Assembly (NCBI GenBank): GCA_035315065.1
Contig: DATFYM010000115.1
Span: 1 to 33,847 of the forward strand
Origin: DATFYM01 sp035315065
GTDB taxonomy: Bacteria > Acidobacteriota > Terriglobia > UBA7540
DNA: 33,847 nucleotides
Direction of reading: 5' to 3'
In this document: piece after piece, positions 1 to 6,824 of the stretch
How positions within the stretch are numbered: position 1 is the first letter of the stretch
Layout: every line of letters starts with the position of its first letter
Notes under the pieces: generated by a model
Told to the model about the DNA's origin: nothing
The model's input: the letters and a program-made list of their open reading frames with translations, nothing else
Database searches by the model: none
Position numbers and translations under genes: made by a program

Positions 1-518
<518 letters not shown>

Positions 519-537
519 AATCTCTGCTCAGCATGCA

Positions 538-577
538 GAAGCAGTGGCTAGTTGCTAGTGGCTAGTGACTAGCGAAG
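538..577. repeat. GTGGCTAGTG-type short repeat
   Basis: Degenerate direct repetitions of the word GGCTAGT lie directly after 23S rRNA. The same word family recurs at 641-732 as an inverted pair, at 17403-17437, and inside the signal-peptide region of the TolC-like gene near 19140. Confidence 0.7.
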
Positions 578-640
578 AAACGCCTTCGATTTGAGTTCTG
601 TAGCGGCGGTCTGTGACCGCCGTGACGCCGCACTATCGGT

Positions 641-732
641 GAAGCAGTGGCTAGTGGTTAGTGACTAGTGGCTAGTGAAGAGAAGGCCGTCTTCCTCTAG
701 CCACTCGCCACTAACCACTAGCCACTGCTTCT
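641..732. repeat. Long inverted repeat in the 23S-5S spacer
   Basis: The left arm (641-684) begins GAAGCAGTGGCTAGTGG. The right arm (691-732) ends with its reverse complement. The arms are about 40 nt with few mismatches around a short loop, so the transcript would fold into a long hairpin just before 5S rRNA. It may act as a processing stem, but it is built from the same words as other intergenic repeats in the window. Confidence 0.8.
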
Positions 733-740
733 AAAGGTTT

Positions 741-856
<116 letters not shown>

Positions 857-1026
857 ATTATTTCGACGGGACTCGGGGTTAAGGAATCAGGGGCTCGGAA
901 GAAGGCGCCACCTGGATTAACCTCGATCCCGAAACATTTGGGACGGACTCAGGGCAACCTGGGTCTAAGCCCGCGAGCCGGCTTTTTCGAACGTCTTCGG
1001 ACGTTACGAATTCCATGCCGGCTATA

Positions 1027-1065
1027 AGGGGCTCGCGATCTGCGATGGTCGCGAGTCCCTTTTTT
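1027..1065 (+). terminator. rRNA operon terminator
   Basis: A 12-bp stem (1027-1038 with 1049-1060, one G-U pair) encloses a 10-nt loop. A run of T follows at 1060-1065. It is a strong intrinsic terminator about 170 nt after 5S. No tRNA gene was recognised between 5S and this hairpin. Confidence 0.85.
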
Positions 1066-1130
1066 GCTTTGGCCCACTGGACTGAACGATCCGAAATCTG
1101 GAATTTGCCATCTGCGATCATCGCGCAGGA

Positions 1131-1165
1131 CGCGAGGAGAGCCGGTCGTCGCCGTGATTATTTTG
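1131..1165 (+). other. Degenerate 5S rRNA 3'-terminal fragment
   Basis: About 35 nt match the last part of the 5S gene plus its flank (compare 832-866). The shared core is CGGTCGTCGCC, followed by GATTATTT as in the true copy. It is the shortest and nearest of four extra 5S fragments. It is probably a duplication or insertion scar and cannot be a functional 5S. Confidence 0.6.
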
Positions 1166-1302
1166 AATACGTCGACGACTTGTAGGGGCTGGCCTCGTGC
1201 CGCCCTTCTTATTTTTGTCGCCCGGGGTGGGTTCTCCGGCGGCGGAAGGTTCCACGGCCCTTAGCGGAATCTCGACTTTGGGTGGGAACCTCACAAACGC
1301 GT

Positions 1303-2496
1303 ATGGTGCGCATACAACAGGAGCCGATTGACCTCGCCAACGTAAGAAAGGTGTACTTCGATACGTCGGCTTGGAATTACGTCTCAAAGCACACTCTCCG
1401 CGAAGACCTTGTCCGTGCTATCAAGCAGTCAGGCAGCATCGTACTTGCCAGCGTGATATCCGTCGGCGAAGTGCTCCGCACAGGCGATGCGGAGTTGAGG
1501 CAGTTGATGTGCTCCACAATCTGCCAACTCCACCGTGACGGCCACCTTTTGGAGCGGCCCGAGGACCTCGCGCTCGCCGTTGTCGAGGCCTTTCTCCGAG
1601 GTGGAACAGACGTGGTACTTCCTCGGACGGGGCCAGGAGAGGCGATTTATTCCCACTTGGCGAACCCCGCCTCGCCGCCGAGCAACGAGCTTCGAGATTG
1701 GCTCCGCAACATGGATGACAACCTGAATCGCTTTATTGAGAAGAGCAAGCCACGCCACCGCGATCCAGCGACACGATACTGCACCTCCCCGGTGCTCGAA
1801 CGAGAGGACTTCCTTCGGATCTTATGCGAGCTTCCTCCCACGAAGCACCTAAGGCTTTCACTCTCCCAAATGAGGGAGCTCTGCCAATCGTGCGACGTCT
1901 GGAAGGCGCTGGGAGCGACATTAGCCTACATGATAGAGCTTTCAGCCACTCACGCGCCCAAGAATAAGCACGGGAGAAAGCGCCCGGGCGGTCCCGACTT
2001 ATGGCAGACGGTCTACCTTGGGCTTTCTGAGGTTTTCGTCACGAGCGATGAAAGACTAGTCGAAGCAGCCTCGAGAGTTTCCCATTGCTTGCGATACCCG
2101 CGCTGCGTCGTCTCGACGAGAAATTTTGTGGACGGCATGCTGCCGTCCCGTGGGGAACCCCCCGGCAGCGGGGAGGCGGCTACTCTTAATTGCCGACTGT
2201 GTGTGGATGCAAGCTTCCAACCGCTACCGGGATGCATGTGGCCGCAGTGCTCCGCTAGTATCGGATTGAAGAACAAGCCTGGGCGCACCTCGCGACGACG
2301 AAGCCCGGCCGCCCTGAGCCACCTGCTACTCGGAACCTCACGCATGACGCCGAGCGCTTCAGATACCTCGTTATACGTGTGGCCATTGGGGTACGAACTG
2401 CGCACAACCACTATGGACTTGTCCCCACACCGCAGCCACACCCGTTCCGTCTTCATTTCGGGGGACGAACGCGTGTCGGTGGATACGTCGCATTGA
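1303..2496 (+). CDS. PIN-like nuclease domain protein
   Basis: The N-terminal 280 residues look like a PIN-fold nuclease. FDTSAWN supplies the first acidic residue near residue 20, SVGEV a glutamate near 56, PDLWQ a later aspartate, and VTSDERL the last strand and acidic residue. It resembles stand-alone PIN proteins more than short VapC toxins, and no antitoxin gene is next to it. ATG 1303 is chosen over GTG 1282 because neither has a clear ribosome site. From about 2150 onward the frame reads low-complexity protein and then the antisense of the convergent secreted-protein gene. The true C-terminus therefore probably lies near 2140-2200 and the 3' end may be damaged. The PIN call is from motifs only; the target is unknown. 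Confidence 0.65.
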   Translation: MVRIQQEPIDLANVRKVYFDTSAWNYVSKHTLREDLVRAIKQSGSIVLASVISVGEVLRTGDAELRQLMCSTICQLHRDGHLLERPEDLALAVVEAFLRGGTDVVLPRTGPGEAIYSHLANPASPPSNELRDWLRNMDDNLNRFIEKSKPRHRDPATRYCTSPVLEREDFLRILCELPPTKHLRLSLSQMRELCQSCDVWKALGATLAYMIELSATHAPKNKHGRKRPGGPDLWQTVYLGLSEVFVTSDERLVEAASRVSHCLRYPRCVVSTRNFVDGMLPSRGEPPGSGEAATLNCRLCVDASFQPLPGCMWPQCSASIGLKNKPGRTSRRRSPAALSHLLLGTSRMTPSASDTSLYVWPLGYELRTTTMDLSPHRSHTRSVFISGDERVSVDTSH

Positions 2497-2852
2497 GAAT
2501 AGCCCTCGTCGTTCATCGAAGTGACAGCACCAAACAGCTCCTCTGCTATATCGCCAGTGACGTCTCCACCCTTTGTCCCCCACGAACGGCCGGCAAAAGT
2601 GAGGCGACCGTTTTCGAACTGGAGACTAGACGTGGAGTCTTCCGGCCCAACTAGCCAAAAGTTGTCCTTCACTTTAACTATTCGAACGCTGCCGAGCTTC
2701 TCGATAACGTCAGCCTTCGTCATGCCTAACTGCAGCCTAACCCCAAACACTTCGATGCGGCCTTTGCTAACCTTCGCGGAATATCTTGTCTGGGCATAGA
2801 GAAACGACGACCCGACAGCGAGGACTAGCATCGTCAGGATTGTTCTTTTCAT
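2013..2852 (-). CDS. Secreted hypothetical protein, 3' end questionable
   Basis: The first 20 residues form a typical Sec signal peptide: MKRT, a hydrophobic core, then a cut after YAQ. The next 70 residues, including LGMTKADVIEKLG and FENGRL, resemble the small BamE/SmpA-like fold often seen in secreted bacterial proteins; this is a tentative likeness. From about 2340 down to the stop at 2013 the reading frame runs antisense through the PIN-like gene and loses protein character. Either the gene lost its stop codon, or the two genes were joined by a rearrangement. The start ATG at 2852 lies in a clean intergenic region. Nothing in the neighbourhood indicates a function. Confidence 0.55.
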   Translation of the reverse strand: MKRTILTMLVLAVGSSFLYAQTRYSAKVSKGRIEVFGVRLQLGMTKADVIEKLGSVRIVKVKDNFWLVGPEDSTSSLQFENGRLTFAGRSWGTKGGDVTGDIAEELFGAVTSMNDEGYSQCDVSTDTRSSPEMKTERVWLRCGDKSIVVVRSSYPNGHTYNEVSEALGVMREVPSSRWLRAAGLRRREVRPGLFFNPILAEHCGHMHPGSGWKLASTHSRQLRVAASPLPGGSPRDGSMPSTKFLVETTQRGYRKQWETLEAASTSLSSLVTKTSESPR

Positions 2853-3067
2853 GGTCCGGACACTCCTGTAACCTGCTTTTCGCCGGGGATTGCAGGCTTG
2901 CGTTCCTGGCGATGATCCATTGTACGAGCTAGAGGGGCTCTAAGGGAGACTCTTTTCTTTCCTGTCGCCGAGCCGCCGCTCGCTCTCCACAACTGCGCCG
3001 CCCTTCGCCAAGGAAGCTACACTGAGACGCAATCGTCCGGGGGCAGGCGCATACACAGCGCGGTTTG

Positions 3068-3171
3068 CGGCGTATACCGTTACACTCACCCATCCCGAAC
3101 ACGGAAGTTAAGCCCTCCAGGGCTCACGGTACTGCGCGGGCGACCGCGTGGGAGAGTCGGTCGTCGCCGGG
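3068..3171 (+). pseudogene. 5S rRNA-like copy with damaged 5' end
   Basis: About 104 nt match the 5S gene from the CCCATCCCGAACACGG region to its end. The 5' portion is shortened and altered (GCGTATACCG), so the closing helix is weakened. It is followed at 3182 by a perfect hairpin. It may be transcribed, but it is probably not a working 5S rRNA. Confidence 0.75.
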
Positions 3172-3181
3172 AAGTTCTCGA

Positions 3182-3209
3182 AAAGACCCGAGCCCACGCT
3201 CGGGTCTTT
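3182..3209 (+). terminator. Hairpin after 5S copy 2
   Basis: A perfect 11-bp stem, AAAGACCCGAG paired with CTCGGGTCTTT, surrounds a 6-nt loop. The same stem with a different loop follows the third 5S fragment at 5400. The segment from the 5S fragment through the downstream gene start is therefore duplicated as a unit. Confidence 0.8.
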
Positions 3210-3340
3210 GCATATGGACTCTACATGTGATAGGCCTGACCGCTACTGGAGGGGCGGCGGACGAGAGAGCCCGCTTGGGCGAAGCGAGCCGAAGCGCTGA
3301 CGTGGTACGTACCTGGGAAAAAGCCGGCCTTTGAGCATCG

Positions 3341-3550
3341 ATGTGGTCAACGACAATCGTCGAAGGGTTTCAGGGAACCAACCTCGCTGCGGCGCGCAGG
3401 AATGAACGCGACGGATTCAAGTTTAGCAAGAAAAGGTGGGATTGGCTCGGAGACGGAGTATACTTTTTTCAGGATGGCCCGTATCGGGCACGCGCCCTGG
3501 AATGGGCAGTCGCCGTTATGGAGGGGAGACGGAGTGTCGGAGAAATCGCT
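3341..3550 (+). pseudogene. Truncated ADP-ribosyltransferase-like gene
   Basis: The first roughly 65 codons are homologous to the full gene at 5558: MWSTT, then DGF, then WLGDGVYFFQDGPYRAR. The similarity then stops and the frame runs into unrelated sequence. The residue matching His11 of the full copy is Gln here (FQGTN), so a proposed NAD-contact residue is lost, while Tyr41 is retained. Relative to the other copy there is also a small in-frame deletion after PYRAR. The upstream 5S fragment, hairpin and leader are duplicated too. It is clearly a broken paralogue. Confidence 0.75.
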
Positions 3551-3699
3551 CAAAAGAGGGCCGGTTTCGGGCCTTGGGAGGCTCGCCAGGAGCAAAAGCC
3601 GACCTGCTCGGTGGTCCTTCAAGGTCCGACCCGGCTGCTGGTTGCATTTCGGGCGACCTGGTGGTACGTTCTCGGTTGGCGCGGAACCCATAATGGAAA

Positions 3700-3962
3700 T
3701 TCGTGACCATGCGAATTTGGGCGGGATTTTTCGCGCCGTTGGTGCCGGGATGATACAGTTCCCGCGCTGGGGTTGGTCCCTGGTCTCGGGGATCGTCTCA
3801 GTGGCTCTCGGGATCGTATTGCTCTTACAGATGCCCACTTCGAGCATCTGGTTCATTGGTTTCGCGATCGGCGTTGACTTAATCCTGGACGGTGCATCGC
3901 TCGTGGGTTTCGCTATGGCGATCCACAGCCTGCCCACGCTCGCGGGTCACGAAGCGGTGTGA
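3700..3962 (+). pseudogene. HdeD/DUF308-like membrane protein, C-terminal remnant
   Basis: About 85 codons match the end of HdeD-family (DUF308) proteins: GWSLVSGIVSVALGI, then WFIGFAIGVDLILDG. Together they give two hydrophobic helices. There is no proper start. Upstream in this frame the sequence is antisense-like filler joining it to the truncated transferase copy. HdeD proteins are small multi-helix membrane proteins tied to acid or general stress. The next gene (DUF1269) is of a stress or membrane type, so the pair may once have formed an operon. The stop lies 83 nt before that gene's ATG. Confidence 0.65.
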
Positions 3963-4045
3963 CGGTTCACATGAACACCAACCCAGGCTCTCTTCGAGCC
4001 AAAACTACGGCTCGCAACCTGCGAGCATGGATAAGGAGATCGGTC

Positions 4046-4870
4046 ATGGAAAAAATGCTTGTCGTGGTCTTCGATGACGAAAAGAAAGCGTATGAAGGAT
4101 CGCGTGCTCTCCAGCAGCTCGATGCGGAAGGAAGCATTACGATTCATGCTGAATCGGTGATCCAGAAGAACGCCGATGGCAAGATTTCCGTCAAGCAGAC
4201 AGAAGGTGACTTCCCGATTCGAACTTTCGGGGGAACGGCCATCGGCAGCCTGATCGGCCTTCTAGGGGGACCGATCGGGTTGGGGATCGGCGCTGCCGCG
4301 GGTGCGCTCGCCGGCATGATTGCCGACCTCGATGTGGCCGGAGTTGACGCCGACTTTCTCGATGATACTTCCGCAACGCTGAAACCGGGCAAGTACGCGG
4401 TTGTCGCTGACGTTAGCGAGGAGTGGGTGACGCCGGTGGATACCCGGATGGAAGGTCTGGGCGGTGTCGTCCTTCGTGCCGCCAGAAGGAGCGTCGAGCT
4501 TGACCAAAGGGCCAGGGAGGAAGCCGAGCTTCGAGCCGAAATCGAAGCGCTGAAGGCCGAGCAGGCTCAGGCTCGCGCCGAACGCAAGGCGGAGCTCCAA
4601 GCCAGAATTGATCGTCTGAACACCAAGCTACAGAACAACCTCGAGCAGGCTAAGCGCCGATCAGAGGAAATGAGGCGCGAAACTGAAGCGAAGGTGCAGG
4701 CGCTTCAGCAAAAAGCCGCCAAAGCGCAGGGCGACGCCAAAGCGGCACTCAACACACGCGCGACGCAGATCCGCGAGGAATACGAACGGTTCGAGGCGAA
4801 GCTGAGGAGTGCAGTGGCGGGTGAACTGCGGAAAGCGGCTGACCAGGTCGAGAAAAAGGCAGCCGTGTAG
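4046..4870 (+). CDS. DUF1269 family membrane-associated protein with coiled coil
   Basis: The N-terminal half matches DUF1269 (COG4803). It starts with a ferredoxin-like strand (MLVVVFDDEKKAYEG) and has a glycine-rich hydrophobic hairpin near residues 65-95 (GGTAIGSLIGLLGG, IGAAAGALAGM). It ends with LKPGKYAVVADVSEEW. The C-terminal 120 residues are almost pure heptad-like Glu/Lys/Arg/Ala/Gln, a long coiled coil ending in KKAAV. The start is set at ATG 4046 because AAGGAGA lies 6 nt upstream; the frame is open further up but without support. The biochemical role of the family is unknown. The glycine-zipper hairpin suggests membrane insertion, with the coiled coil as a docking arm. A long stem-loop follows at 4883. 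Confidence 0.85.
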   Translation: MEKMLVVVFDDEKKAYEGSRALQQLDAEGSITIHAESVIQKNADGKISVKQTEGDFPIRTFGGTAIGSLIGLLGGPIGLGIGAAAGALAGMIADLDVAGVDADFLDDTSATLKPGKYAVVADVSEEWVTPVDTRMEGLGGVVLRAARRSVELDQRAREEAELRAEIEALKAEQAQARAERKAELQARIDRLNTKLQNNLEQAKRRSEEMRRETEAKVQALQQKAAKAQGDAKAALNTRATQIREEYERFEAKLRSAVAGELRKAADQVEKKAAV

Positions 4871-4882
4871 TGCTTGGGTTCT

Positions 4883-4914
4883 GCGGCTGGTCATCGCCAT
4901 TGATGGCCAGCCGC
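4883..4914 (+). terminator. Stem-loop after the DUF1269 gene
   Basis: A 13-bp stem with one wobble pair (4883-4895 with 4902-4914) has a 6-nt loop. It begins 12 nt after the stop codon. No good U-run follows, so it may instead stabilise the 3' end of the transcript. Confidence 0.5.
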
Positions 4915-4964
4915 GCAGCCCGTTTAAGCGATGGTCCGATGGGACCTTGAGCATTTGTGTCCTT

Positions 4965-5332
4965 TGCGCGACCATTCCACCTCGCAGAAACCCCGAAGAC
5001 GTGGGTAGCGGAGCCCGGCTGAAATCGCGGTCGTGCGTCACCGCCTTCATTATTCGGTGTGCGTGAGCTTTCAGAAAGGCTAGGATGACGGCATGGGAGC
5101 ATAATCCCGTTATCAGACGCATCTCGCCGGCCGACGCGTATTCCTGCTTATAACTCTGAATGTAGATTGGAGGGACTCCGTCGAGTGCCTTGTCAACCCC
5201 TGTTTGAGTGTCTCTCGCGCTTCGTCGTTGAATTCACCAAGGAAGTACTCAATCAAGGCCACGTACCAGTATTCGGCATTGCTGAGCCGAACCCGCTCGC
5301 TCAAAAAGAATCCGTGAACGAGCCGGTCGTAA
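4965..5332 (-). pseudogene. Frameshifted, 5'-truncated gene of unknown family
   Basis: On the minus strand one frame gives VRLSNAEYWYVALIEYFLG and continues to ETLKQG. A shift at the run of four C at 5197-5200 then opens a second frame with VDKALDGVPPIYIQSYKQEY and later AVILAFLKAHAHRI. Both pieces look like genuine protein, so one gene with a one-base indel fits. Its 5' end runs straight into the 5S fragment at 5333, with no proper start. Its 3' end is unclear. I do not recognise the family. Confidence 0.45.
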
Positions 5333-5390
5333 ACCTCCAGGCCCATGGTACTGCGCGGGCGACCGCGTGGGAGAGTCGGTCGTCGCCGGG
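5333..5390 (+). other. 5S rRNA 3'-half fragment
   Basis: About 58 nt are nearly identical to the 3' half of the 5S gene, from CCTCCAGGCCCATGGTACTG to GTCGTCGCCGGG, plus the ATTA flank. The left boundary cuts into the minus-strand gene described at 4965-5332. Only half of the molecule is present, so it is not a functional rRNA. Confidence 0.8.
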
Positions 5391-5399
5391 ATTAGATCG

Positions 5400-5429
5400 A
5401 AAAGACCCGAGTCGCTGCTCGGGTCTTTT
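5400..5429 (+). terminator. Hairpin after 5S fragment 3
   Basis: A 12-bp stem, AAAAGACCCGAG paired with CTCGGGTCTTTT, has a 6-nt loop. The stem matches that at 3182-3209. It precedes the transferase-like gene by 128 nt. Confidence 0.8.
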
Positions 5430-5557
5430 CATATGGACCAACATTTGATAGGCTGACCGCTACCGGGAGGGGCGCAGGAGGACAGAGTCCGCTGGGGCCA
5501 GGCGAGATCCAGATGCTGACGCCGCACGCGCCTGGGAAAATCCAGCCCTGAATATCG

Positions 5558-6121
5558 ATGTGGTCAACGACAACCTTCGAAGCATTTCATGGAACCACGC
5601 TCGCCGCGGCCGAGAGCATTTTGCGCGACGGGTTCAAGCAGAGCGAAAGAGACTACGACTGGCTCGGAGACGGAGTATGCTTTTTTCAGGATGGCCCCTA
5701 TCGGGCCCGTGAGTGGGCGCTGAACTGGGCAGTCAGACCTTACAGAGGAGAGGCCGCCGTCGTCGGCGCCACCATCAGGTTAGAACGCGCGACTCTAATG
5801 GACCTGATCGACATCCGGTGGTGCGACTGGCTCAAGAGATTCTACGAGGGTTACGTGAAGGACCGCGAGTTCCATAATAAAGCGATTCCAAAACAGCGCC
5901 CGCATACCTCCGGCGCTCACCGCCTGGATTGCCAGGTGGTCAACGAGGCCGTCATCTATTGGCGCAAGAAGCGGCAGCCAATAAGCGCCGTGCGAGGGGC
6001 TTTTGAGGAAGGTGACCGAGTGTACCCGACCTCTGCCTTCTATGACCGTGCACACGTCCAGATCGCCATCCGCGACCTGAGTCTTGTCAACAACGCCTGG
6101 ATAGAGCAGGACATCGAATAG
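5558..6121 (+). CDS. ADP-ribosyltransferase-like protein (candidate toxin)
   Basis: This is a 187-residue protein. Its N-terminal pattern FHGTTLAAAESILRDGF followed by DWLGDGV, FF and then RAREWALNWA recalls ADP-ribosyltransferases of the H-Y-E/D class and DUF3990-like proteins. His11 would bind NAD. At the usual Tyr position (41) this copy has Cys. NEAVIYW near residue 138 could supply the third acidic residue. The end (AHVQIAIRDL) is also typical of this family as I recall it. No ribosome site precedes ATG 5558, but the same ATG is kept in the truncated paralogue. A small gene follows after 14 nt, as in a two-gene toxin module. Catalysis is inferred, and the missing Tyr lowers confidence in activity. 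Confidence 0.6.
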   Translation: MWSTTTFEAFHGTTLAAAESILRDGFKQSERDYDWLGDGVCFFQDGPYRAREWALNWAVRPYRGEAAVVGATIRLERATLMDLIDIRWCDWLKRFYEGYVKDREFHNKAIPKQRPHTSGAHRLDCQVVNEAVIYWRKKRQPISAVRGAFEEGDRVYPTSAFYDRAHVQIAIRDLSLVNNAWIEQDIE

Positions 6122-6135
6122 CCGGAGAAGGAACG

Positions 6136-6369
6136 ATGCCATCTCACCGAGATCTTGAAGACCTTGACGCAATTACCCAATACTTCGCCAACCGCAGCCT
6201 CGAGGAGTTCGAGAGGGACGAAGCAGAAGCTACCCCACCGATGCCCATCGATGCCGTCGATCGACCTCCCGCGCGAGGACCACGTTCGCCGACGCGCCTT
6301 GAGAGTGAACTCGACAGCCTGAAGCAGAGGCTGGCAGTGGTGGAGACTGAGCAAAAGCGACTGAAATAA
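6136..6369 (+). CDS. Small charged protein, partner of the transferase-like gene
   Basis: The product has 77 residues. The N-terminal part is acidic (RDLEDLDAITQYFANRSLEEFE), with a Pro-rich linker at about 35-52 and a C-terminal coiled coil (LDSLKQRLAVVETEQKRL). GGAGAAGGA ends 4 nt before the ATG. It starts 14 nt after the transferase-like gene, so the two are almost surely co-transcribed. Size, charge and position fit an antitoxin or regulator, but there is no recognised domain. Nothing like it follows the truncated paralogue at 3341. Confidence 0.6.
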   Translation: MPSHRDLEDLDAITQYFANRSLEEFERDEAEATPPMPIDAVDRPPARGPRSPTRLESELDSLKQRLAVVETEQKRLK

Positions 6370-6491
6370 GAGCTTGCTGTGCACAAACACGCCACGGACC
6401 GACATGGGACGCCAAAGCAGAGAGTCGGCAGAGTTGCCGGTAAGAGTTGAGCCATCCGAGCCCATTACTCGCGGTTGAGTAGGAGTAAACC

Positions 6492-6716
6492 ATGCCGGTA
6501 GACTGGAAAGACCATATCGCAAGCGACCCTGAAATTCTGCATGGGAAGCCGCGCATTAAGGGAACTCGCATCCCGGCAAGCCTGATTTTAGGATACCTGG
6601 CGGCAGGGCAGACTGCCGAGGAGATCATCGTCGAGTTCCCTGATTTGACGCTTGGCCAGATCGCTGCCTGCCTCGGCTACGCCCGCGACCTGGCGGAATT
6701 CGCGGTCGAGGTCTAG
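6492..6716 (+). CDS. DUF433 antitoxin
   Basis: The 74-residue product is a textbook DUF433 protein. It has the DPEILHGKPRIKGTRIP motif, a strand-turn-helix (ILGYLAAGQTAEEII) and a final LTLGQIAACLGYA helix. AGGAG lies 7 nt before the ATG. DUF433 proteins bind DNA through a winged-helix-like fold and are usually the antitoxins of DUF5615 PIN-like toxins. Here the toxin start follows directly but is broken (see next feature), so this is an orphaned antitoxin. Confidence 0.88.
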   Translation: MPVDWKDHIASDPEILHGKPRIKGTRIPASLILGYLAAGQTAEEIIVEFPDLTLGQIAACLGYARDLAEFAVEV

Positions 6717-6760
6717 TTGGCGCTGCGATTCTTCGCGGACCATTGCGTTTCCAAAATAAG
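6717..6760 (+). pseudogene. DUF5615-like toxin, N-terminal stub
   Basis: Directly after the DUF433 stop, a TTG opens a frame reading ALRFFADHCVS, the first strand and metal-binding Asp of DUF5615 PIN-like toxins. After about 12 residues the frame loses toxin character and runs antisense into the repeat-laden minus-strand gene. The rest of the toxin was deleted. Confidence 0.6.
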
Positions 6761-6824
6761 CGCGGCCCGGAAAGGCGGAGCCGCTCAACGACAAGAAATT
6801 ATCACAGCCGATCCGGCTCGAAGC

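Noticed and set aside
3068..3171. Second functional 5S rRNA
   Set aside because: Its 5' side is shortened and changed so the closing stem is incomplete; it is treated as a pseudogene.
5430..5557. RNase P RNA or known riboswitch in the leader of the transferase-like gene
   Set aside because: Purine-rich segments recalled RNase P RNA, but its conserved blocks are absent and the length is far too short.
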